From PALSA-350 sp049522955 (GTDB taxonomy: Bacteria; Acidobacteriota; Terriglobia; Terriglobales; Acidobacteriaceae), in the NCBI GenBank assembly GCA_049522955.1, contig JBEKNJ010000026.1, positions 1 through 64,000 on the forward strand: a DNA stretch of 64,000 nt. The letters run 5' to 3'. Both the position numbers and the translations under genes were made by a program. Below the pieces are notes generated by a model. The model was not told the origin of the DNA, did no database searches, and saw only the letters and a list, made by a program, of their open reading frames with translations. Positions within the stretch are counted from its first letter, which is position 1; every line of letters begins with the position of its first letter. This document shows, piece by piece, positions 32,599 through 41,617 of this stretch.

Positions 32599-32941
32599 GC
32601 AGATCTCTTCACTACGCTACGCTCCGGTCGAGACGACAATTCATCTTGGAAGCGATACTTGGCGTTCCTAGTAGAAGTGTCATCCCGACCGTAGCGAAGC
32701 GAAGTGGAGGGACCTGCTGTCCATCATCCGCAGCATCGAATCTGATTGGAAGGACAACCCTTCCCTTTGTCATCCCGACCCGGATTTCCTGCCACGCTTC
32801 GCTGGACAAGTCCGCGTCTGCGCCTTTCTGCAAGGGAAAGGCGCATGAACTGCGACAACGCCACCAACTCCCACAGGAAATCCGGGGGAGCGGAGCCCCG
32901 AGGGATCTGCAGTTCCGCGGACCTGTCCTGGAAATGTTTTA
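32599..32941. repeat. Family C repeat, copy 1
   Basis: Carries TCATCCCGACCGTAGCG, AGTGGAGGGACCTGCTGT, a GGATTTCCTGCCACG/CAGGAAATCCGGG inverted pair, and a hairpin GCGCCTTTCTGC-AAGG-GAAAGGCGC. Other copies: 37956-38296, 54506-54900 and 63499-63841. Short open frames within are artefacts of the repeat. It begins right after the TSUP gene. Confidence 0.88.
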
Positions 32942-32985
32942 GCTCCGCAACAAATTCAGGGGATACCACAGCCCTCAATCAATAA

Positions 32986-33138
32986 CTATTTGATCGCCCC
33001 ATGCTGCGTCGGAACATTCCGCGTCTCCTCGGCGCTCTTCACCACATCCCGATCTCCACTCTTCTGATAAGGTGCGCGATCCTCTTGGCTCCTTTCCTTA
33101 TCCTCGGGCTTCTTACTGGCACGTTTTGACTTGGGCAT
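32986..33138 (-). CDS. Small charged hypothetical protein, 50 residues
   Basis: An open frame of 50 residues from ATG at 33138, with GAGG seven bases upstream. It begins MPKSKRASKKPEDKERS and is almost wholly hydrophilic (Lys, Arg, Glu, Asp, Ser), with no hydrophobic core, so it is likely disordered. It lies downstream of nothing on its strand except the ABC permease and ends just before a family C repeat. Similar short basic proteins occur in many soil bacteria, but I cannot name the family. The ribosome site and composition support it. Confidence 0.55.
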   Translation of the reverse strand: MPKSKRASKKPEDKERSQEDRAPYQKSGDRDVVKSAEETRNVPTQHGAIK

Positions 33139-33185
33139 ACAGCACCTCACTCACAAGATACTCCCCACGCAACCGAGTTGCCTGA

Positions 33186-34943
33186 CTACGTATCCAACCG
33201 GAACTTACTCTCAGCCAGCCGAAACATGGGACGCCACACCAGCCGATTCACCGTCACCACCATGAGCGACATAATGATGGTAGCCAGCAACAAGATGGAA
33301 AACTGCCCATGATCGCTGGCCGCGCTGATCTGAGCCCCCAATCCCAGGGTCTCGAGCGTACGGTCCTTCAGATGGAAATACTCCGCCACGATACTCGCGT
33401 TCCACGCGCCCCCGGACGCAGTGACCAGCCCAGTCACCAAATAAGGAAAAATCCCCGGCAGAATGACAATCTTCCATTTCTGCCATTGGGAGAAGTGAAA
33501 CAGCTGGGCCACCTCCTTCAGGTCCGAAGGAATCGCCGAAGCCCCGGCAATCACATTGAAGAGGATGTACCACTGGGTCCCCAGCAGCATCAGCGCGATC
33601 GAACCGACCCCCAATCCACCACCCCACCGGACTAGGGCCAGCAGCAGGATAGGGAAGATCGCGGTAGCCGGGTAGGACGCCGCGATCTGTGCCAGCGGCT
33701 GGGCAATTCTGGCCAAACGGGGATGAAAGCCAATCGCCACCCCGGTAGGAATCGTCCACGCCGACGCAATCAGCAAAGCCGCATTCACGCGTAGAAACGT
33801 CGCTCCCGCTCCCTTCAGCAGCTCCACGATCTCGGCGCCATGGATATGGCGCAGCAGCTCCAGCGCTCGGAACGCAGCAAACGCCACCAGCAAAGTAGCC
33901 GCGATAATCAGCACCACCGCGCCCAGCTGAGACCGTTTACGCGGCCTATGGATAGGCCGGGCGGTCCGTTCCCGCTCCCGCCGCGCCAGCCGGCCATAGA
34001 TAAATTCCCCCGCCGGCACAAACGTCGCCTGCCTCAACCACCCAAGGGCATTCGAGTTTTGCAGCAGGTACAGGATGGGCGAAGTCTTACGGCTCGTGCT
34101 CTCCCCTTGCTCAAACTTGAACTTATCCGCCCACGCAATCACCGGGCGCCACACCAGCTGATCGGTGGCGACAATAATAAGGATCATGGTCACCGATCCC
34201 CACAACATGGCATGCGTATCGCCCGTGCTGGCCGCCGTCTGCAGATAGGATCCGAGTCCGGGAAGTCGAAAGTCGCGATCGCCCAGAACGAACATCTCGC
34301 AGGCCATCAGGAAAAACCATCCTCCGGCCACCGAGACCATCGAGTTCCAAACCAACCCAATCGCTGAGTAAGGCAACTCCAGCTGCCAAAACCGCTGCCA
34401 TGCGGAAAAACGAAAGACCTTGGAGGCTTCCCGAAGCTCCCGCGGCAGGCTCTTGAGCGAGGAATAAAAGCTGAAGGCCATGTTCCAAACCTGCCCGGTA
34501 AAAATCAGCAGGATGGCGCCCATCTCCACCCCCAGCTGTCTCCCGGGTATCAGCGAGATCATGGCCAGCATCACCGCGGGAAGAAAGCTCAGCACGGGAA
34601 TCGATTGCAAAATGTCGAGCACCGCGATCATGAACGCTTCCGCGCGCGGATTGTAAGCAGCGATGTAACCGTATCCCACGGCAAAGAGCAGGCTCAGCAG
34701 GTAAGCGACAAAGATGCGCACGACGGAATAGAACGCGTACAGCGGCAGCATCTTCGCCGAGGGGGAGATCTCGACTGCGGGCACTGGGTGCCCCATCCAA
34801 TACTGCGCAATGCGCAGCACCGCATAGAACAGGGCCAGCCCACAGGCGGCCACGCTCAGGTCAAGGAAAAAAGGCCATGTCCGCTCCAGCACCAGGGAGC
34901 GGGAAAGCGTAGGAGACCGGAAGAGCCGGGAGGGCTCGCTCAT
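33186..34943 (-). CDS. ABC transporter permease, double (fused) NitT/TauT type
   Basis: A 585-residue protein with two complete permease units. Each has five to six membrane helices and an EAA-type loop: first ELREASKVFRFSAWQRFWQLELPY (about 168-195), second DLKEVAQLFHFSQWQKWKIVILP (about 470-495). Fused pairs of permease domains of this kind belong to the nitrate/sulfonate/bicarbonate group. The start overlaps the stop of the ATPase gene by four bases. No substrate-binding protein gene is nearby, so the substrate cannot be guessed; proximity to the cys operon hints at sulfonates but is not proof. Confidence 0.85.
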   Translation of the reverse strand: MSEPSRLFRSPTLSRSLVLERTWPFFLDLSVAACGLALFYAVLRIAQYWMGHPVPAVEISPSAKMLPLYAFYSVVRIFVAYLLSLLFAVGYGYIAAYNPRAEAFMIAVLDILQSIPVLSFLPAVMLAMISLIPGRQLGVEMGAILLIFTGQVWNMAFSFYSSLKSLPRELREASKVFRFSAWQRFWQLELPYSAIGLVWNSMVSVAGGWFFLMACEMFVLGDRDFRLPGLGSYLQTAASTGDTHAMLWGSVTMILIIVATDQLVWRPVIAWADKFKFEQGESTSRKTSPILYLLQNSNALGWLRQATFVPAGEFIYGRLARRERERTARPIHRPRKRSQLGAVVLIIAATLLVAFAAFRALELLRHIHGAEIVELLKGAGATFLRVNAALLIASAWTIPTGVAIGFHPRLARIAQPLAQIAASYPATAIFPILLLALVRWGGGLGVGSIALMLLGTQWYILFNVIAGASAIPSDLKEVAQLFHFSQWQKWKIVILPGIFPYLVTGLVTASGGAWNASIVAEYFHLKDRTLETLGLGAQISAASDHGQFSILLLATIIMSLMVVTVNRLVWRPMFRLAESKFRLDT

Positions 34944-36277
34944 TCCGCCTGCACCTCTTGGACCGCTTCGGGTGACTCTTCCCGCTCGGGGAGAATGAAT
35001 CGCCTGCGCGAAGCATCAAAGTCGAACAGCTCCGCATAGCGGCCCCAGCTGATCGCCGTTTCCAGTTGGCGCAATGTCTCATCCGCGCTGAATTGTTCAT
35101 CGAGCATATCCAGAAAGAACTCTTCGGGAACGCTGTGGTCCGACTTGGTAGCCAGCGCGCGGGTAATCTGCCGCAGCAGCAGCACGTTCTCCACCGCCGC
35201 TTCACGGAACAGCTCTTTCTGACGAAGGATTTCCGATTCGGCATACTCCCGGCCCGCCGGAGTAATGGCAGCGTCGCCTTCTTCTACAGTGAGGAATTTC
35301 AGTAGCTGCGCCGCATCCACGATCGGCAGCAGGTCATCGATCTCGAACGCCAGGTCGTCGGCCAGACGATAGATGTCGGCCCTGCCGTTGTAGTCGATCA
35401 GCAACTCCAGCAGGCCGGCGATGCCTCCGGGGCGGGCATGGGGAAGCATCTGGTAGTGCATCTGCCGTTGATCCCGCACCGCCACCCCCTGGGGCACGGC
35501 GGAGGGGGCCACGTCCGGCCGGGTGAGCACCTTATAGATGTAGTCCACCAACTGGGTGAAGGTGGCGCTCTTGCGGTCGCGTGGCTGGGTCATGGTGACC
35601 GGAAAATCCACCCGCACATGCCCCGGATTCCGCCCCAGCACAATGATCCGATCGGCCAGCAGCAGGGCCTCTTCGATGTTATGTGTCACCAGAAAAATCG
35701 ATTTCGTAGGAATCGTCTTCTTATGCCACAGTTCCATCAGCTCGCTGCGCAGGTTTTCCGCCGTCAACACGTCCAGGGCGGAGAAGGGTTCATCCATAAA
35801 CAGTACTTCCGGCTGCACCACCAGGGCCCGGGCGAAGCCGACCCGCTGCCGCATGCCACCGGAGAGCTCCTTGGGGTACGCGGCCTGAAAGCCGTCGAGG
35901 CCGACCGTGTTCAGGATTTTGAGACTCTGTTCCCGCCGCTGCTCGCTGTTAATCCCGCGCGCAATCAATGGCGCTTCGACGTTGTCCAGCACCGTCAGCC
36001 AGGGAAAAAGGGCAAAGCTTTGAAAGACGATGCCCACGTGGGGATCCGCCTGCAGAATTGGCTTGCCGTGCCAGAAAACCTCACCTGCCGACGGTTGGGA
36101 GAGCCCTGCCAGCATGCGTAGCAGCGTAGATTTCCCCGAGCCCGAGGGGCCCAGCAGCGCCACAATCTCCCCCTCCACGATCGACAGGCTCGTGGGCGCG
36201 ATCACCTGGATCCGATTTTCGCTCGGTTGGGCGTAGTACTTCTCTACCTGCTGGGCGCGAATGATCGGTTCAGCCAT
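34940..36277 (-). CDS. ABC transporter ATPase with C-terminal AAA-associated domain
   Basis: About 445 residues. Residues 10-245 are the ATPase: Walker A LLGPSGSGKST, signature LSGGMRQRV, Walker B VLFMDEPFSALD, H-loop VTHNIEEA, closest to NitT/TauT transporters. The remaining 180 residues form the AAA-associated C-terminal domain found in this group, thought to be regulatory. The start ATG at 36277 begins MAEPIIRAQQVEKYY; a longer TTG start is possible but not supported. It precedes, and overlaps, the fused permease gene, so the two make one transporter. A TATAAG/GATAAT stretch at about 36310-36330 (minus strand) may be its -10. Confidence 0.88.
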   Translation of the reverse strand: MAEPIIRAQQVEKYYAQPSENRIQVIAPTSLSIVEGEIVALLGPSGSGKSTLLRMLAGLSQPSAGEVFWHGKPILQADPHVGIVFQSFALFPWLTVLDNVEAPLIARGINSEQRREQSLKILNTVGLDGFQAAYPKELSGGMRQRVGFARALVVQPEVLFMDEPFSALDVLTAENLRSELMELWHKKTIPTKSIFLVTHNIEEALLLADRIIVLGRNPGHVRVDFPVTMTQPRDRKSATFTQLVDYIYKVLTRPDVAPSAVPQGVAVRDQRQMHYQMLPHARPGGIAGLLELLIDYNGRADIYRLADDLAFEIDDLLPIVDAAQLLKFLTVEEGDAAITPAGREYAESEILRQKELFREAAVENVLLLRQITRALATKSDHSVPEEFFLDMLDEQFSADETLRQLETAISWGRYAELFDFDASRRRFILPEREESPEAVQEVQAE

Positions 36278-36512
36278 GGGGAAACGTCCAACGAAAAGAT
36301 TTGTGGTCAAATTATCTTATACGGCCAGCGTGGCCCGGGAATCTCGGCGGACGCCCGCAACGCTAGCCCGAAAGACAGCATCTGAATCGGGAGCGTATGA
36401 TTCAAGATACCGCCTCAGAGTTTCTCTACCCTAACGTCGTGGCTTGCTTCGGCCGACCAAGAGTGCTGGAGCGACGAGCGTCAGAACGACTCAGGCCGTC
36501 CCTCAGGAGCAA

Positions 36513-36884
36513 ATGAACAACTCACAAGTAAAGCCGAAGGTGCTGGTAGCTGACGACGAGCGAGTCATCGCGGACACACTGGCCATTATCCTAAACCAGA
36601 GCGGTTTCGAAGCCACAGCTGTCTACAACGGCGAAAAGGCCGTAGAAGCGGCCCGCATCCTCCGTCCCGATATGCTCATCTCAGACGTCATCATGACGGA
36701 CATGAACGGTATTGACGCCGCGATCACCATTCGCGGTATGTTGCCGAACTGCAAGATCCTGCTCTTTTCTGGTCAGGCCGCCACCGCCGATCTATTGGAT
36801 CGCGCCCGCGTCCAGGGCCATGAATTCGAGATTCTGGCCAAGCCCGTACATCCGCAGGACCTGCTGGCGCGGCTGCGCAGTTAA
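36513..36884 (+). CDS. Single-domain response regulator (CheY-like)
   Basis: A 123-residue receiver domain without an output domain. All key residues are present: Asp14-Asp15, phosphoacceptor Asp58 (ISDVIM), Ser86 and Lys110 (LAKP). AGGAG stands just before ATG at 36513. Such proteins pass signals in phosphorelays or bind partners. No histidine kinase is nearby. It converges with the DUF1801 gene, with stop codons overlapping by four bases. Confidence 0.88.
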   Translation: MNNSQVKPKVLVADDERVIADTLAIILNQSGFEATAVYNGEKAVEAARILRPDMLISDVIMTDMNGIDAAITIRGMLPNCKILLFSGQAATADLLDRARVQGHEFEILAKPVHPQDLLARLRS

Positions 36885-37336
36885 CCAGACGGCCGGCGCG
36901 GCCGCTGTTTGGCTGAAATCGACTTGATGATCACGCGAGGAGTTCCCTGTGGAGAGAAGGGATAGGCCGCCCGTGCCGTCGCTTCCTCCATCATTTTTTT
37001 TACTGACAATTCATCGAGCCGGCCCGCTGACGGCAGACGGATGTGACGGGCGACGTTCCCACTCCCCTGTAAGATTCCCTCCGGGTCAGGCAGCTGTTTC
37101 GCTTGCAGGAAGAACAAGCTCACCCATCGCGGAAAAACGGCAATAGAAAAAATAGCCTGCGATGTTTTTTCGCTCGGACCGAAGCCAATTGCCAGGGCGT
37201 TGTAGTTGTCGTAGACCAGCTCGATGGCGGTGGGGTACCGCACTCTCATCGCGGCCAGGATCGACCGGGTAAGTGCGGCGATCTCCGGAGTGAACTTGGC
37301 GATGAAGGACGCCAACTGCTGTTCTGCCTGTTCCAC
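36881..37336 (-). CDS. DUF1801-like protein
   Basis: A 151-residue protein resembling the DUF1801/YdhG-like family (FTPEIAALTRSILAAMRVRYPTAIELVYDNYNALAIGFGPS, with the later SLFFLQAKQLPDPEGILQG and RHIRLPS). Family members are small cytoplasmic alpha/beta proteins of unknown biochemical role, sometimes linked to iron or stress. It is divergent from the cupin gene 29 bp away and converges with the response regulator gene. The C-terminus is basic and Pro-rich. Confidence 0.7.
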   Translation of the reverse strand: MEQAEQQLASFIAKFTPEIAALTRSILAAMRVRYPTAIELVYDNYNALAIGFGPSEKTSQAIFSIAVFPRWVSLFFLQAKQLPDPEGILQGSGNVARHIRLPSAGRLDELSVKKMMEEATARAAYPFSPQGTPRVIIKSISAKQRPRRPSG

Positions 37337-37365
37337 GGCAACAGCATAGCTGATACTCTGCCGCC

Positions 37366-37878
37366 ATGAGAGAGCAAGAGCTTATTCAGTTGCTGAAGCT
37401 CGAGCCGCTCCCCGAAGAGTCGGGTTACCTGGGCATTATCGGCAAGTCCGCGCAGACGCTGTCCATCGATGGCCGCCGTCTCGCGGTGCAGAGCCAGAAT
37501 TACTACATGCTGACCCACGAGCGCCCCATCAACTATCTTCACTGGCTGGCCTCGGACGATACCCACATCCTGATCGAGGGTGGCCCGGTCGACTACTTCC
37601 TCTTTCATCCCGACGGGCGTGCGGAAAAACTTACCCTGGGCATGGATCTGGCCAACGGCGAGCGTCCCGTGATCCCGGTGCCCGGGGGATGTTGGAAGGC
37701 TCTGCGTCTCCGCGACGGAGCCCGCTACGCGTTGATGGCCAACGCGCTCTCACCCGAGTTCACTCCGGACCGGGTAAGAATCGGGGAAGGTGCAGCCTGG
37801 GTGAAGCGTTACGCCGGCAAGGCTCCCTGGGCGAGCCAGACCACGCTAAAAGAACTAATCGGTCCCAACTGGAAGTAG
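37366..37878 (+). CDS. Cupin family protein (DUF985-like)
   Basis: A 170-residue protein that follows the DUF985/cupin_5 pattern: IQLLKLEPLPEESGYLG, then NYYMLTHERPINYLHWLASDDTHILIEGGPVDYFLFHPDG, LGMDLANGERPVIPVPGGCWKALRLRDGARYALMANALSPEF. The double-stranded beta-helix is clear, but the usual metal-binding histidines are partly replaced (one is left in LHWL), so enzymatic activity is uncertain. Function unknown. Confidence 0.75.
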   Translation: MREQELIQLLKLEPLPEESGYLGIIGKSAQTLSIDGRRLAVQSQNYYMLTHERPINYLHWLASDDTHILIEGGPVDYFLFHPDGRAEKLTLGMDLANGERPVIPVPGGCWKALRLRDGARYALMANALSPEFTPDRVRIGEGAAWVKRYAGKAPWASQTTLKELIGPNWK

Positions 37879-37955
37879 AAAATGAAACCGCGGTGGAATG
37901 AAGGCTACGAGCCTAAGCTCGTACATGACCATCGCAACCTCGAAAGGGGGGGTCA

Positions 37956-38296
37956 GTGTCTGCGTGAGAACCCAAAAGAGAAACAGCAGGTCCCTCCACT
38001 ACGCTACGCGCCGGTCGGGATGACAATTCTGTTTGGGTACCCACATCCCAATCCCCAACAGAATTGTCATCCCGACCGGAGCGTACCCGGATTTCCTGCC
38101 ACGCTGCACTGGAAAAGGCCGAGTGTGCGCCCTTCCGTAAAGAAGGGCGCATGAAGTGCACCAACGCCACCAAGGTCAACAGGAAATCCGGGGTAGCGCA
38201 GTGGAGGAATCTGCAGTTCCGCGGGCCTCTCTTGGAAATGTTTCTCGACCGGAGCGTAGAGGTCTGCGGCTTCTTTTCCGGTTCTCACGCAGACAC
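37956..38296. repeat. Family C repeat, copy 2, with 17-bp terminal inverted repeats
   Basis: The body (37981-38243) matches the other family C copies. It is bounded by GTGTCTGCGTGAGAACC (37956-37972) and the exact complement GGTTCTCACGCAGACAC (38280-38296). Similar outer sequences flank the family D element near 43270 and 43560, which suggests a shared outer module. Confidence 0.87.
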
Positions 38297-38359
38297 TTCA
38301 GGCCGTCCGTTCCCTCGGACGCTTCTATGACACAAACTTCTTCGACTCCGGGGAGAGAT

Positions 38360-40981
38360 TTACGGCAGCAAACCAAACACCGCGACACTATTCGTCGTGC
38401 CCACGTACACCTTGCCATTGGCAATCATCGGAGGAACAAATTTGTTATCGGAGAAATGATCCCGGCCATTCGCCGCCTGATTGCTGTCATATAACTCGGT
38501 CGGAAGATTCGTAGTGGAGTACGCGTGCAACACCCCGGCGCCGTTCTGATTTTCAATAGCCCACACAATGCTATTCTGCAAGCCGTTCGAGCTCACGCTC
38601 GGTGTCGCGCCGGGATAGGCAAAAGTATTCGCAGACTCGCTAGCCGGAGTCGTGGCCAGCAGCGCATTGGCGATCGGAAACGCCTTGAGGTGATCGCCCT
38701 GGCCTGCATAGTAAACCGTGTTATTGAATAGGGCGGCCATCGACCACGCGCCACCGCTCAATGCATTCGGCAGCTCCTGATAAACCGCATTATTACTACT
38801 GGCGTTGAACTTACCCAGGTTGTCGCGATCGACGACATAGATATTGGTGTCTTTACCCGCCCCCACAGCAAGATGGCGAGTCTTCCCGGTAGCATCCGTT
38901 TGATCAGGCAGCAACATCGCGCCGCCCGATCCCAAATCCTGGTCCGCGTCGCTTTCCGATTGCAGGTTATAGGCAGCGAAGTAATCTGCCGCTGCAAGCA
39001 CGTTCCCGGTTGTCGATACCTTCAGGAACGCATTGCCAAAGTCTCCCTGGGCCGGGAAGCCGCTCGCGTTCAGAGTCGAATCGAAGGTGCCGTTGGCATC
39101 AAGAAAGAAGATGTTCCCCTCCGTATCCCCGGCCAGCCCCGCGCCGCTCATCCATACCGAACCCTCGCCGTCGCCAAAGTGCGGAGTCGATGGACCGTTC
39201 GGTGTCAAATTCAGCACGCTGGTTTGTTGCAGCGTGGACTCGCTATAGGCCATGAGCCAACCGGTATAAGGATCGTCATCGCAGTGTGACGTCCATGCCA
39301 GGTAAAGCTGTCCATTCATCAATAACAAACCTACGCGCTCCGCGTATTGACCCGGATCAAAGACCTGCATTCCATTGGTCGAACCGTATCCACTTCCCGG
39401 GAAGCTGGCCTGAATCTCCGTCGGGCTGCCCGTCAACTCCGCTCCGGTCGTGAGGTCCAGCGCGTGCAACCGCTGGTGGTAGTTGTTGCTCGCGTCCTTC
39501 GACATGGCGACCAGGAATACAGTCCCGTTGGGACCATGCGTGCGGTCAATCACCGGGGTATCGGTGATTCCGATTTCCGGCGTGATCTGACTGCAGCCAT
39601 GATCGTCGCTGGTGGTCTCATTCGCTCCCAGCGTACTCACGGTCCATAGCTGCGTCCCTGTGTCGGCATCGAATGCGTAAGCGCTTCCGTGTTCGGTAAC
39701 GACGATCAGCACATTATGTGTTTGTCCCGCCACGGAAAGGCTACTCACGTAGAGCGGCTGGCCGTCGACCTTACCGTCCACCGGCAATTCCCGTAGTTTG
39801 CCAAACCCGTTGGAGTTGACATTCTGCGGAGTAAGCACGGTCTCCGAAGCATTCCACCCGTCGCGTGCATTGTCGTTGTGATACGTGGTCACATTGACCC
39901 CTGAGGATGAGACCGAGAGTGTCAGCGTGGCGCTATGCGTGAGTGAGCCGGAAGTGGCCGTGAATACGACGCTGGCACTTCCCGCCTGAGCGCTGTTGCC
40001 GGCCGTGAGCGTGATGCTTTGCGGCGTCCCGGGGGTGAGCGAAACGGTGGTTGGGTTGGCAGTCACGCCGGAGGGCAATCCGCTCAACGCAACACTGGCA
40101 GTCCCGCTAAAACCGTTCAACGCAGTCGCCGTCAACTGCACCGCTTGCCCCGCTCCGCCGATGGCCAGGCTCAGGGTCTGTGGGCTGATGGCCAGTGAAA
40201 AATCAGGCTGCTGCGGCGGCGGCGCAGCGGTCACCGTGATGGCCAGCGAAGCCGTGTGTGTAATGGCTCCCGAAGTGGCGGTGAAGACTGCCGTGTAAGA
40301 GCCTGGAGCCGTTCCGGTGGTAGCAGTGAAGGTGACGTTGCTGGCGGCGGGAGCACTTCCCACGTTGAGCGTGAAGGAGGGTGTTGAGGCGGTCAACCCT
40401 GCAGGCAGCCCGGTGATTGCGACCTGAACGCTTCCTGCAAATCCGTTCTCACCCGTTGCTTGTGCGCTGACAGTCGAGGTAGCCCCGTTGGCTATCAAGC
40501 TTACGGAAGTCGGAGACACGGTGAGCGAGAAGTCGGCGGGCGGCGGCGCCGCTGCCTGTACGGAAAGCGAAGCCTGCGTGCTGGCTGTCTGGCCGTTGAC
40601 CGTGGTAGTGAAAGTGACCGTAGCGGTGGAGGTGGTTGCCGAGGCGGCCGCTGTAAGCGTAAGCGGCAAGGCAACGCCGGGGGTAAGCGACAGTGTTGCC
40701 GGGGAAATCGTGACTCCGGTTGGCAGGCCAGAAACAACGACCGTCGTCATTCCAGTGCCCGCCGGTGCAGCGAGTAGCAGGGAAGTCTGCTGACCCGCAG
40801 CGCCCGCCGTCAACTTGATGCTGGAGGAAGAAAGAGTCAGCGAGACCGGTGAGTCACTGTTGTTGTTACTGCTGCTACTGTTACCACTGCACGAGACAAG
40901 TCCCCCGGTCAGCAAGACGCTGCCGAGAAGCCAAACAACACCCTTGAAGAAACGGTCGAGCTGACGGGCAGAGCGAAACAT
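38360..40981 (-). CDS. Lipoprotein with Ig-like repeats and PQQ-type beta-propeller
   Basis: About 873 residues. The ATG at 40981 has GGAG six bases before it and opens a lipoprotein signal ending GLVSC (Cys about residue 32). A Ser/Asn linker follows, then three Ig-like beta-sandwich units of about 90-100 residues (each with a form of SLTVSPTSVSLIANG and SGLPTGVTISPATLSLTPG). The C-terminal 510 residues form a beta-propeller with PQQ-like blades (GSAYAFDADTGTQLWTV). Large surface lipoproteins of this build are common in Acidobacteriota; a role in adhesion or carbohydrate binding is a guess. The frame is open further upstream to 41257, but that part is not protein-like. Confidence 0.82.
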   Translation of the reverse strand: MFRSARQLDRFFKGVVWLLGSVLLTGGLVSCSGNSSSSNNNSDSPVSLTLSSSSIKLTAGAAGQQTSLLLAAPAGTGMTTVVVSGLPTGVTISPATLSLTPGVALPLTLTAAASATTSTATVTFTTTVNGQTASTQASLSVQAAAPPPADFSLTVSPTSVSLIANGATSTVSAQATGENGFAGSVQVAITGLPAGLTASTPSFTLNVGSAPAASNVTFTATTGTAPGSYTAVFTATSGAITHTASLAITVTAAPPPQQPDFSLAISPQTLSLAIGGAGQAVQLTATALNGFSGTASVALSGLPSGVTANPTTVSLTPGTPQSITLTAGNSAQAGSASVVFTATSGSLTHSATLTLSVSSSGVNVTTYHNDNARDGWNASETVLTPQNVNSNGFGKLRELPVDGKVDGQPLYVSSLSVAGQTHNVLIVVTEHGSAYAFDADTGTQLWTVSTLGANETTSDDHGCSQITPEIGITDTPVIDRTHGPNGTVFLVAMSKDASNNYHQRLHALDLTTGAELTGSPTEIQASFPGSGYGSTNGMQVFDPGQYAERVGLLLMNGQLYLAWTSHCDDDPYTGWLMAYSESTLQQTSVLNLTPNGPSTPHFGDGEGSVWMSGAGLAGDTEGNIFFLDANGTFDSTLNASGFPAQGDFGNAFLKVSTTGNVLAAADYFAAYNLQSESDADQDLGSGGAMLLPDQTDATGKTRHLAVGAGKDTNIYVVDRDNLGKFNASSNNAVYQELPNALSGGAWSMAALFNNTVYYAGQGDHLKAFPIANALLATTPASESANTFAYPGATPSVSSNGLQNSIVWAIENQNGAGVLHAYSTTNLPTELYDSNQAANGRDHFSDNKFVPPMIANGKVYVGTTNSVAVFGLLP

Positions 40982-41617
40982 GTTGACTCCGGGGGATGCG
41001 CGGCTTTCTTGCCGGCAGATTCTGTGCGCCGTCCAATCCGGTCCTGCAACGGGAGAATGCTGTGCAATTCTCACGTGAGACGGCGGTCTTATGCTAACCC
41101 CGGCAGATTGCGGCCTCGGTAAAATAGTGCGTCCATCCTGCTGCCCAAAGTGGTACCCGCAATCACACCTTTGGGGACCGCCTTGAAGCGGGTCTCCCAT
41201 CGCGTTCGTTGAAGGGCCATTGTCACCGTGTGAGCGGCAATCCGTTGATGCTGTCACAACGCAAAGGAATACTTCTTGACACTATGAACAGTTGTTGATA
41301 CTCCTACATTACCAGTCGGCTTCAAGTTCTATCGTGTCTGGCCGGAGCGCTCGCGCCTCAAGCTGAGTAAGGGATCCGGCGATAGAAGTAGCAAACGTAC
41401 GACCTATCGTCGTGGTTGTCTCCGAGGCACGCTCAGGTTTTCATTCGCAGCTCTCCTTAGACTGGCCGGTGTACAGAAACGTTTCTGGCCCTGCGAATCA
41501 TCGCCATAGCGCTCACCTACCTGAAGTTGCAGAGATGCCATCAGTACGCTCACTCTGTGGCTACGGCTCCTCGTAGGCCGTTCTTCCGGGCCCCGGTATC
41601 CGATCTTGGAGTCACCC
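40982..41617. other. Intergenic control region between the lipoprotein and first OmpR-type regulator
   Basis: About 636 bp without a gene I can support. A possible promoter toward the regulator is TTGACA at 41276-41281 with a weak TACTCC 17 bases on. An open frame over 41404-41736 on the minus strand overlaps the regulator and has no ribosome site. I see no large repeat here, unlike most other long gaps. Confidence 0.4.

Noticed and set aside
38064..38330. Open frames inside family C repeats (also near 54626, 63522, 32612)
   Set aside because: The same short peptides recur in each copy and follow the inverted-repeat structure. They are artefacts of high-GC repeats with no ribosome sites.
38360..38500. 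Possible PQQ enzyme activity for the propeller lipoprotein
   Set aside because: The blades are PQQ-like but no catalytic Asp/Ca site was recognisable, so only the fold is called.
40982..41257. N-terminal extension of the lipoprotein
   Set aside because: The extension is not protein-like and would destroy the lipoprotein signal; the ATG at 40981 has a ribosome site.
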